Source: an uncultured Sulfurimonas sp.
GTDB taxonomy: Bacteria; Campylobacterota; Campylobacteria; Campylobacterales; Sulfurimonadaceae
Length of the DNA stretch: 64,000 nucleotides
Assembly (NCBI RefSeq): GCF_963662755.1
Contig: NZ_OY759725.1
Span: 2,059,781-2,123,780 of the forward strand
Direction: 5' to 3'
Positions 30,458-37,758 of the stretch are shown here, piece by piece. The notes below the pieces were generated by a model, which was given only the letters and a program-made list of their open reading frames with translations, had not been told where the DNA came from and did no database searches. Position numbers and translations under genes: made by a program. Within the stretch, counting starts at the first letter, position 1. Each line of letters starts with the position of its first letter.

Positions 30458-31318
30458 TTAAGCTTTCTTTTTTGTGAAATATATAAACAATCCAAGTGCT
30501 ATCATCAAAGTAGATACGCCGCCTATGAGATAAAAAGAATGAATCATATGTGCATAATCATCAATAGCGATTTTAAATACTACCATAAGGGACTCTATTA
30601 GTAAAGCGATAATTATGGTGATGGAAAATTTTGTTAAAACTTTATACTCTTCTGTAGAGTTTTTAGAGTAACTTTTAAAAACCACTTCTTGAGCAAAAAC
30701 TGTTTTAGCAAGGTCAAAAATTGCTAGTCCTAATGTTAAAGCAATAACAGGTTTAAAAATCGCTTCTATAGATAATCCACCCTTAAATATAAGAGAGTTT
30801 ATAAACTCATAAACAGAGTAACCTACAGTAAAGAGTGCTAAAATCATCATAATATTTGCAGTTAAAAAATAAAAACTTTTACTTACAAAATTAAAACTTT
30901 TATGAACTTCTATAAGTCCTAATCTTTGTAGCAAGATAGGGATATTGAAATCTAAAAAAAAGATTTTGCCATTTTCTTTTTTCAATATACTAACGCAAGT
31001 ATCTCCTGTGGCGCTACTAATATATGGTTTAGTTATAGCAATGTTACTATCATCAAATTCTGCTTTATTTAGAAGATAAGCTCTATTTCTGCCCATAGGA
31101 ATCTTGCTGGTTTTGTTTCTATATATATTATGAGAAGTTTGCAACATTGTTCTCTCATCACATATATAGATTAGTTCTAAAGATGGAAAAACCTTAAAAA
31201 CCTTTTTAAAGTTATCGCCCTCTCTTTCTTCTAAATTTCCAAGATTGACAACTGTCTCAATGAGAAAGTTTTCTATGTCAAGAATATTTTCTTTGTAAGT
31301 GCTCATAAATTCTTGCAT
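30458..31318 (-). CDS. Membrane protein with N-terminal PDC-like sensor region
   Basis: A 286-residue protein. Residues 1-140 look like a small PAS/PDC-type ligand-sensing domain (LELIYICDERTMLQTS, YISSATGDTCVSILKK), followed by four membrane segments (about 148-172, 185-205, 228-248, 258-280). AAGGA precedes the ATG at 31318. No catalytic domain is present. It is followed after one base by the PP2C-kinase, so the pair may work as sensor and effector; that partnership is inferred. Confidence 0.65.
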   Translation of the reverse strand: MQEFMSTYKENILDIENFLIETVVNLGNLEEREGDNFKKVFKVFPSLELIYICDERTMLQTSHNIYRNKTSKIPMGRNRAYLLNKAEFDDSNIAITKPYISSATGDTCVSILKKENGKIFFLDFNIPILLQRLGLIEVHKSFNFVSKSFYFLTANIMMILALFTVGYSVYEFINSLIFKGGLSIEAIFKPVIALTLGLAIFDLAKTVFAQEVVFKSYSKNSTEEYKVLTKFSITIIIALLIESLMVVFKIAIDDYAHMIHSFYLIGGVSTLMIALGLFIYFTKKKA

Positions 31319-31445
31319 TGATTTTTCCTTAGCATCTATTATTTTAAAATTAAATTTTTGTATGAAATAGTATAAGATATAAAAAGAGAAGAGTGTGTAG
31401 TTTTGTGATTAAAAAATATACAAGTTGTTCTTTGTAGTAAAGAGT

Positions 31446-31472
31446 TTAGATGATGAATAAATCATCATCTAA
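31446..31472 (-). terminator. Perfect 11-bp hairpin after the FKBP gene
   Basis: TTAGATGATGA (31446-31456) pairs exactly with TCATCATCTAA (31462-31472), with the 5-base loop ATAAA. On the - strand it begins 21 bases after the stop of the FKBP gene, where a terminator is expected. The stem is A/T-rich and the downstream T content is modest, so efficiency is uncertain. Confidence 0.5.
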
Positions 31473-31493
31473 GAAGAGAGTTTAAAAATGAAT

Positions 31494-32183
31494 TTACATA
31501 ATCTCAAGTAATTCTACATCAAATATAAGTGTAGCATCTGGACCGATTGATGGAGGAGCACCTTGTTCTCCATATGCTAAAGAAGAAGGTATTACAAGTT
31601 GCCATTTGTCCCCAACTTTCATTTTTTGAAGAGCTTCAGTCCAACCTTTTATAACTGCATTTACAGGAAAACTTACAGCTTCGCCACGATTGTAAGAGCT
31701 GTCAAAAACTGTTCCATCTATTAAAGTTCCATGATAATGTGTTACTACTTTGTCTGTTAATTTTGGATGAACTTTACCTGTTCCTGATTTTAGTACTTTG
31801 TACTGAAGACCACTAGCAAGGGTTACAACACCTTTTTTCTTTTTGTTAGAAGCTAAAAATTGAGCCCCTTCTTTTTTGTTGTGTTTTGAAAACTTAGCTG
31901 CCATTGCTAATTCTCTTTTTTTCTTGGACTCTTGATAATTTAGCATTGCAGTTTGCATCTGAGCATTTGAGAGTTGAGGTTTTTTCCCAGTAAAAATGTC
32001 TTGCATCCCTAGTTTAATAGCATCTAAATCAATATCATCTTTGCTAATCATAAGTTGTGTTCCAAGCTGGATGCCTATAACATAACTAGCTTGTTGCTCT
32101 TGAGTTTTTAGAGTGCTATCTGCCATCATTGAGGTAGCTATAAGTCCTAAACAACCAACTACTGTAGGTATAATTTTTAACAT
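31494..32183 (-). CDS. FKBP-type peptidyl-prolyl isomerase (FklB/Mip-like), exported
   Basis: The protein speeds proline isomerisation during folding of exported proteins. A signal peptide occupies about residues 1-21 (cleavage after SMMA), then an N-terminal dimerisation region (QASYVIGIQLGTQL, typical of FkpA/Mip) and the C-terminal FKBP domain (about 125-229: VVTHYHGTLIDGTVFDSS, VIKGWTEALQKMKVGDKW, AYGEQG). Length 229 fits the family. Location is probably periplasmic. It stands as a single gene between the sensor pair and the helicase. Confidence 0.92.
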   Translation of the reverse strand: MLKIIPTVVGCLGLIATSMMADSTLKTQEQQASYVIGIQLGTQLMISKDDIDLDAIKLGMQDIFTGKKPQLSNAQMQTAMLNYQESKKKRELAMAAKFSKHNKKEGAQFLASNKKKKGVVTLASGLQYKVLKSGTGKVHPKLTDKVVTHYHGTLIDGTVFDSSYNRGEAVSFPVNAVIKGWTEALQKMKVGDKWQLVIPSSLAYGEQGAPPSIGPDATLIFDVELLEIM

Positions 32184-32264
32184 CTTTTTCCTTTTTTGTT
32201 TTTAGAAATAAAATTCTTGGCAAGGATTATAGCAATAGATATTTAATCAATATAACTTTTAGTA

Positions 32265-33503
32265 TTATTTTTTATCTTCAAGGGCTTTTTCTCTTAGCTT
32301 GTCTTTTTTGCTTTTTTTCTTGCCTTTTATAGGTGCTAAGCCTTTTTCTTTTTTAGGTTCTTCGCCTGTAAGTTCAAAACCTTCTATCTGTTGTGTAGGT
32401 ATTTTTATCTTGCATTTTTTCTCTATAACTCCAAAGTGAGCGCGGTTTTCGTGAGATATAAAAGAGATGGCTAGTCCTGTTTTTCCTGCTCTTGCTGTTC
32501 TTCCTATGCGGTGAATATAATCAGTTGGAGAGCGTGGTAAGTCATAATTTATAACGCACTCTATATCTTGGATATCTAAACCTCTTGCTGCTATATCAGT
32601 TGCAAAAAGTATTTTTGTATTGTTGTTTTTAAAATTATCTAGCGTAAAAGTTCTATCTTCTTGAGTTAAATCCCCATGAAAAGATTCGGCTGCAAAACCA
32701 TACTTTCTAAACTTAAAAGCGATATTGTCGGTGGCTCTTTTGTTTGCCATAAATACGAGTACATTTTTAAGTTTTAAAGTTTTAATGAGATGCCTTAAGA
32801 GTGATGAACGATTGTTAATATTTACCTCAATAACTCTTTGGGTGATAGTGTCAACGGTTGGTACATCCTCTTGAATACTAACTTCAACAGCTTTAGAAGT
32901 TATCTTAGATGCAATGCTTAGCATCTTTTGTGGATAAGTTGCAGAAAATAAAAGATTTTGTCTTATTTTTGGAATTGCATCTAGGATTTTATCAAGTTCT
33001 TCTGAAAAACCAAGGTTTAACATCTTGTCTGCTTCATCAAGAACAAGATACTCAATATGCGAAAGATTCATCTGTTTTTTGTTAAGCACATCAAGAAAAC
33101 GCCCAGAAGTTGCTACTAAGACATCACACCCTTGCTGTATATCAAAGAGTTGATCGCCAATTCCCTCTCCACCGATAAGACTTACAACACTTATTCTTCT
33201 CTCTTGAAACTCACTAAAAGTCTCAAAAGTCTTGGCAATTTGAAGAGTTAACTCTCTAGTTGGAGTTAAAACAAGAACTTTTATTTTTGCTTTTCCTTCA
33301 CCTCTACGCTTTTGTAGCATCTCTAAGATAGGTAAAATATAACTGGCACTTTTACCGCTTCCTGTTTTAGCTTTAGCCATAATATCTTTACCATCAAGTG
33401 CAATAGGGATAACTTTTTCTTGAATAGGTGTAGGATTTAAGAAGTTGTTTTTTGTAAGTGCTTTTTGTATAGCAGAAGAGAGTTTAAGTGAAGAAAATGG
33501 CAT
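32265..33503 (-). CDS. DEAD-box RNA helicase (RhlE-like)
   Basis: A 412-residue ATP-dependent RNA helicase. It has the Q motif (NPTPIQEKVIP), Walker A AKTGSGKS (45-52), PTRELTLQ, VLDEADKML, SATYP, and HRIGRTARAG (motif VI). The C-terminal 45 residues form a Lys-rich tail, usual for RhlE and useful for RNA binding. In A/T-rich cold-water bacteria these helicases help ribosome assembly and mRNA turnover. The exact RhlE/CsdA assignment cannot be settled by eye. Confidence 0.92.
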   Translation of the reverse strand: MPFSSLKLSSAIQKALTKNNFLNPTPIQEKVIPIALDGKDIMAKAKTGSGKSASYILPILEMLQKRRGEGKAKIKVLVLTPTRELTLQIAKTFETFSEFQERRISVVSLIGGEGIGDQLFDIQQGCDVLVATSGRFLDVLNKKQMNLSHIEYLVLDEADKMLNLGFSEELDKILDAIPKIRQNLLFSATYPQKMLSIASKITSKAVEVSIQEDVPTVDTITQRVIEVNINNRSSLLRHLIKTLKLKNVLVFMANKRATDNIAFKFRKYGFAAESFHGDLTQEDRTFTLDNFKNNNTKILFATDIAARGLDIQDIECVINYDLPRSPTDYIHRIGRTARAGKTGLAISFISHENRAHFGVIEKKCKIKIPTQQIEGFELTGEEPKKEKGLAPIKGKKKSKKDKLREKALEDKK

Positions 33504-33545
33504 CTGAGGAGTTCCTAAAATAGTTTTACGTATTTTAGCTAATCA

Positions 33546-34568
33546 CTACTTAACTATCCACAGATGACTGTACCAATACCATTTACCATCTTCACTTGGT
33601 GCTGTACAAGTATATTTGTCTCTAGGTGGTTTAATGGGTTCATTTGCTTTAATTTCAATCTCTGTTTTAGATATCCACTTAAAGCCAATTGCTTCACCGC
33701 TTGAGATATAGCATCCAATGTTTTTGAGTGGCTTTTTTAGTTTTATGCGAAGTATTGGCGGGTTATTATCTTTTATAAGAGTCTCTTTTTGTGAAACTGC
33801 TTTTATGGGCATTGGTAAAGTGTTTAGCTTACTTATAAAGCTATTTTGACTTGCAAAAGCCTCTGCCATAGGAAATCTCTTGATTGCACTTAAGTCACAA
33901 TCCTCTCCAACAACTCCTGAAGTTTGAGTTATACCGATATAGCCAAGCTCTCTTACAAGCTTTGCCATCTTTAAATCATACTCTCCAAATGGGTAAGAAA
34001 AAAGGCGTGGATTTTCGTTTGCATCTGCTCCAAGTTCTTTATGAAGCCTTGTTTGCGCTTCTTTTATTTCAGCAGTGACTCTATTTTTCCAAATTTCATC
34101 TGTTTCATTTTTTTGTTGAAGTAAAAAGTCATGATTTTTAGAGTGGTTTGCAAACTCTACACCATCTAAAAGCATCTCTCGCATCTGCTCCCACGTCATG
34201 TAGTTTTTAGATTTACTATCTATCTGGTTTGTACTTACCATTACAGTAAATGGAAAGTTTTTACTCTTTAGCATCGGATATGCATTTGTATAAGTGCTAA
34301 TATAAGCATCGTCAATAGTGAGAGCAACAGTTTTTGGAGGAATTTTTTGTTTGTCTATTATATGTTTTAATATCTTTGATAGATGCCAGATATTATAATT
34401 GTTTTTTTCAAGATACTCTAGTTGAGATTCAAACTGTTTTAGAGTTATGTTTGTAGATGGGTATTTTGACTCACCAAAACGGTGGTACATAAAAACGACA
34501 GCACTCTTTGCAAATAGAGTAGAGCTAAGAAAAAATAGTAACAAATATAATATTATTTTTGAGCTCAT
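33546..34568 (-). CDS. Exported polysaccharide deacetylase (NodB-type)
   Basis: The signal peptide is residues 1-20 (KIILYLLLFFLSSTLFAKS). The NodB fold follows with VVFMYHRFGES, the metal-binding TIDDAY motif (first Asp the base, second Asp a ligand), HSKNH (the HxxxH-type ligand) and SYPFGEYD. The enzyme should remove N-acetyl groups from a cell-surface or matrix sugar. A C-terminal domain of about 90 residues after the catalytic region is unassigned. Substrate unknown; no exopolysaccharide cluster is nearby. Confidence 0.85.
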   Translation of the reverse strand: MSSKIILYLLLFFLSSTLFAKSAVVFMYHRFGESKYPSTNITLKQFESQLEYLEKNNYNIWHLSKILKHIIDKQKIPPKTVALTIDDAYISTYTNAYPMLKSKNFPFTVMVSTNQIDSKSKNYMTWEQMREMLLDGVEFANHSKNHDFLLQQKNETDEIWKNRVTAEIKEAQTRLHKELGADANENPRLFSYPFGEYDLKMAKLVRELGYIGITQTSGVVGEDCDLSAIKRFPMAEAFASQNSFISKLNTLPMPIKAVSQKETLIKDNNPPILRIKLKKPLKNIGCYISSGEAIGFKWISKTEIEIKANEPIKPPRDKYTCTAPSEDGKWYWYSHLWIVK

Positions 34569-34649
34569 AAACTACCCATTCTATATTTAAGGATAGAACA
34601 TTATATATGTCCTAAGCTTAAATAGCTAAAAGAGTGATGAATTTACAAG

Positions 34650-35930
34650 TTAGATTCTACCTCCTGCTGCAACACCCCATGTAGTTCTCCATCTTGTTTT
34701 TACTAAACTTATTCCCATAAGAGCGACAAGAACAACTGTTGCAAATATCATAAAACCTGCTGAGTAGCCATCAAATGCGCCTTTGCTCCATCCAAGAGTT
34801 TTGATAAGAGCAGTACCACCAAGCCCACCTGCTGCACCGATGATACCTGTCATGATTCCGATATCTTTGCCAAATCTTTGTGGAACAAGTTGAAATACTG
34901 CACCATTTGCCATACCAAGATTAGCCATGATTAAAAACAAAACTAAGATAGCAAACCAAAATGGTAGCGTTATAGTTGCATTTAAAATCGCTAAAAGAGA
35001 AACTAAACCAAAAAATACATATAGAGATTTAATACCACCAAGTTTGTCTGCAATAGCTCCACCAACAGGACGTAAAATTGCCCCTGCAAAGATACATAAT
35101 GCACCAAAATATCCAGCTATTACTTTTACATTTTCTTCATTAAAAACATCTACCCCAAAGGCACTCATATCTGCTTGATATGTATTCATAAGATAGACTT
35201 TCATATATCCTGCAAATCCAACAAAACCACCAAAACTAACTGCATAAAAAAGATTAAACCACCAAGTGTCTTTGTCTTTAAGAAGTTTGCCGTAGTCTTT
35301 AAGTTTTTTAGGACGAGCTGTATAAACTTCTGATGGTGCATCTTTAGCCATAAACATATATGTTACAAAGATGATAGACGATAAAACTGCACCTACTAAA
35401 AATACTGCTTCCCATCCCCAAAGTTCTGCGATTTTTGGAGCAAAAAGGAAGTCAATTACAACACCGATGTTACCAGCTCCTGCGATACCAAGAACAACAC
35501 CTTGAAGTTTTGGTGGGTACCATTGACCTGCTTGTGGAAGTGCAACCGCAAATGAAGCTCCTGCAAAACCAAGGCCAATAGCTACTATAAGTAGTTCATC
35601 ATAAGAGATAGATGCACCTCTAAAATATGCATAAAAAAGGACTGAAATAACTACAGCTTGAGAAACTAAAGCTGTTTTCTTTGCTCCAAATTTGTCCACA
35701 CCAAAGCCAAGTAAAATTCTAAGAAGCGCGCCTGCTAATATAGGAATAGAAAGAAGTGTAGCTTTTTGTGAGGCAGTTATAATAAAACCACCAAGAGCTA
35801 AAGACTCTGCTATCTCTGTTGATAATGGTCCAAGCATTGTCCAAACCATAAAACTAAAATCGAAATATAAAAATGCTGCTAAAAGCGTAGGCCAATGTCC
35901 TTGTCCTTTTAATGCTTTAAATCCTGCCAT
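34650..35930 (-). CDS. narK: Nitrate/nitrite MFS transporter (NarK family)
   Basis: A 12-segment major-facilitator transporter of 426 residues. The nitrate signature regions are visible: GLGFAGASFAVALPQAGQWY (segment 5) and NLGMANGAVFQLVPQRFG (segment 11), plus the LGPLSTEIAESL loop. It should import nitrate for the reductase encoded divergently, by proton symport or nitrate/nitrite exchange; the type (NarK1 or NarK2) cannot be fixed by eye. GGAG lies 5 bases before the ATG at 35930, and a TATAAT lies 31 bases upstream on the - strand (35966-35961). Its intergenic region is shared with the nitrate reductase operon. Confidence 0.9.
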   Translation of the reverse strand: MAGFKALKGQGHWPTLLAAFLYFDFSFMVWTMLGPLSTEIAESLALGGFIITASQKATLLSIPILAGALLRILLGFGVDKFGAKKTALVSQAVVISVLFYAYFRGASISYDELLIVAIGLGFAGASFAVALPQAGQWYPPKLQGVVLGIAGAGNIGVVIDFLFAPKIAELWGWEAVFLVGAVLSSIIFVTYMFMAKDAPSEVYTARPKKLKDYGKLLKDKDTWWFNLFYAVSFGGFVGFAGYMKVYLMNTYQADMSAFGVDVFNEENVKVIAGYFGALCIFAGAILRPVGGAIADKLGGIKSLYVFFGLVSLLAILNATITLPFWFAILVLFLIMANLGMANGAVFQLVPQRFGKDIGIMTGIIGAAGGLGGTALIKTLGWSKGAFDGYSAGFMIFATVVLVALMGISLVKTRWRTTWGVAAGGRI

Positions 35931-35960
35931 AATGTCTCCTGTAAATAAATAGATAGAAGA

Positions 35961-36148
35961 ATTATAATAGATAATTAGGCTAAAAATGTTTTCTTATGAT
36001 TAAAAATTAATCAATAGATTAAAATACATTGATTAAATTATAGCACTATGATGTATCTGCTTTGAGTGTTTATGCATTATATATATGATTATTTTTTAAT
36101 CACTTTATGAGTTTAATAAGGATGAAAGTTTTGTATAATCTTTTAATC
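35961..36148. promoter_or_regulatory. Divergent narK/nitrate-reductase control region with repeated GATTAA half-sites
   Basis: Two outward promoters can be proposed: TATAAT on the - strand (35966-35961) for narK and TATAAT on the + strand (36134-36139) for the reductase operon. Between and around them GATTAA or its complement TTAATC occurs six times (35998, 36007, 36017, 36031, 36096, 36143). Two palindromes are formed: TGATTAA-AAA-TTAATCA (35997-36013) and TTAATC-AATA-GATTAA (36007-36022). The half-sites resemble those of Crp/Fnr-type regulators, but the regulator is not identified. Confidence 0.5.
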
Positions 36149-36171
36149 AACAAAAAATGGAGAAAAAGAGT

Positions 36172-37737
36172 ATGCAAAACCCATTAGAGAGTTTTATAGA
36201 TTACAAAGCTGATACTGGTATGCAATGTGGTAATTACTCCATAGATATACCGAAGTTGCAAGAGGGTGAACAATACCGTTTTCACTTTGATGCTACAGCT
36301 TGTGTAGGTTGTAGATGCTGTGAAGTAGCTTGTAATGAGCAAAATAATAATCCCGCAGATATAAAGTGGAGAAGAGTTGGAGAGATGGAGGGTGGAGAGT
36401 TTCCTGCCTTTACTCAACTCTTTAACTCTATGAGCTGTAATCACTGCATCGACCCTGAGTGTTTAAAAGGGTGTCCGACAAATTCATACATAAAGATAGA
36501 TAAAACAGGAATAGTAGTTCATGATGATGATACTTGTATAGGTTGTCAGTACTGTACTTGGAACTGTCCTTATGAAGTTCCTGTTTTTCATAAAGAGAGA
36601 AAGATAGTTACTAAGTGTCATATGTGTCATGAGAGACTAGATGTTGGAGAGACTCCTGCTTGTGTTCAAGCTTGTCCATCTGGAGCGATAGAGATAGAAG
36701 TTGTAAATGTTAAAAAGTGGCTAGAAGAAGATATACACAAACAAGCAAATATGCCCTTTTTACCAGATGCTACGATTACAAACTCGACTACTAGATATAC
36801 TTTGCCAGATAATCTACCAGAGTTAAAAGAGCTAGATGAGCATATTTTAAAACCTGCTCACTCAGAGATGCCACTTGTTTTTATGACGGTTTTAACTCAA
36901 ATCTCTCTTGGTGGATTTTTAGCACTTTTCTTAGGTGAAATATTGAGTTTGTTTGGTTTTGATGCTGCTAATTGGATGATGGCACTTTTAGTTATGCTTC
37001 CCTCAGCTCTTGGACTTCCGCTCTCAGCCTTGCATCTAGGTCGTCCTTTTTTAGCACTAACTGCTATGAAAAATATAAAAACATCTTGGTTGTCTCGTGA
37101 AGCTTTAGCTCTTGGAGTTTTTACTCTTTTAATGAGTGTAGTTGTAGTTCTTTACTTTTTAGAAGTTTCAAAAATATTTATAATCATTATAGAGTTGATT
37201 ACACTTGTAGTTGGCATCTATGGCATCTATGCTCAAAGTATGATCTACCGCATAAAAGCAAGACCTTCTTGGAATAGAACGACTACAAATATGAAGTTTT
37301 TTGGAGTTGGATATATAGGAGTTTTTTTACTAGCTTTTATCGCAATGTTTCTTGAAATGTTTGTAGTTGCAGTTCCTTTAATAACTTTAGGAATGTTAGG
37401 GGCATTAGCTCAGATGTTTTTTACTTATGAAGATTTTAGAACACTTAGTAGTGAGAGCGAAAATGAGTATCAGCTAAAAAGAACAGCAAGACTTTATGAA
37501 GAAAATTTCTCAAAAGTTAAGCTATATAGATTTGCATCTATTGTATTGGGAGGAGTTTTGCTTCCTCTTTTTGTCATAGTTTTAGTTAGTTCATCTTTGT
37601 TTAGCTTTGCATCTGTGGTATTTGGATTATCTTTAGTTTTGATATTTACAAGTGAGTTAAGTGATAGATTTTTATTTTACGCCACTGTTGTTCCTCTTGG
37701 AATGGCAGGTGGATTTTTTGTAGGAAAACAAAGATAA
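36172..37737 (+). CDS. Fused ferredoxin subunit and DmsC/NrfD-like membrane anchor
   Basis: The first 190 residues form a four-cluster [4Fe-4S] electron-transfer subunit of DmsB type: CVGCRCCEVAC, CNHCIDPECLKGCP, CIGCQYCTWNCP and CHMCHERLDVGETPACVQACP. The remaining 330 residues contain about eight membrane segments with the DmsC/NrfD pattern. In related enzymes the B and C parts are separate proteins; here they are one. The likely job is to carry electrons from the quinol pool to the NasA-type enzyme encoded next. No Tat signal is present, so the ferredoxin part should be cytoplasmic. I chose the ATG at 36172 because GGAG sits nine bases before it; an in-frame ATG at 36157 lies ahead of that site. 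Confidence 0.85.
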   Translation: MQNPLESFIDYKADTGMQCGNYSIDIPKLQEGEQYRFHFDATACVGCRCCEVACNEQNNNPADIKWRRVGEMEGGEFPAFTQLFNSMSCNHCIDPECLKGCPTNSYIKIDKTGIVVHDDDTCIGCQYCTWNCPYEVPVFHKERKIVTKCHMCHERLDVGETPACVQACPSGAIEIEVVNVKKWLEEDIHKQANMPFLPDATITNSTTRYTLPDNLPELKELDEHILKPAHSEMPLVFMTVLTQISLGGFLALFLGEILSLFGFDAANWMMALLVMLPSALGLPLSALHLGRPFLALTAMKNIKTSWLSREALALGVFTLLMSVVVVLYFLEVSKIFIIIIELITLVVGIYGIYAQSMIYRIKARPSWNRTTTNMKFFGVGYIGVFLLAFIAMFLEMFVVAVPLITLGMLGALAQMFFTYEDFRTLSSESENEYQLKRTARLYEENFSKVKLYRFASIVLGGVLLPLFVIVLVSSSLFSFASVVFGLSLVLIFTSELSDRFLFYATVVPLGMAGGFFVGKQR

Positions 37738-37758
37738 ATAAATCAAAGGAGATTTTAA

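Noticed and set aside
24230..31318. Complete phage-defence system formed by the protease, unknown protein and kinase/phosphatase genes
   Set aside because: No nuclease effector, nucleotide cyclase, reverse transcriptase or toxin accompanies them; the large GDH gene separates the parts, and metabolic regulation explains the kinase better.
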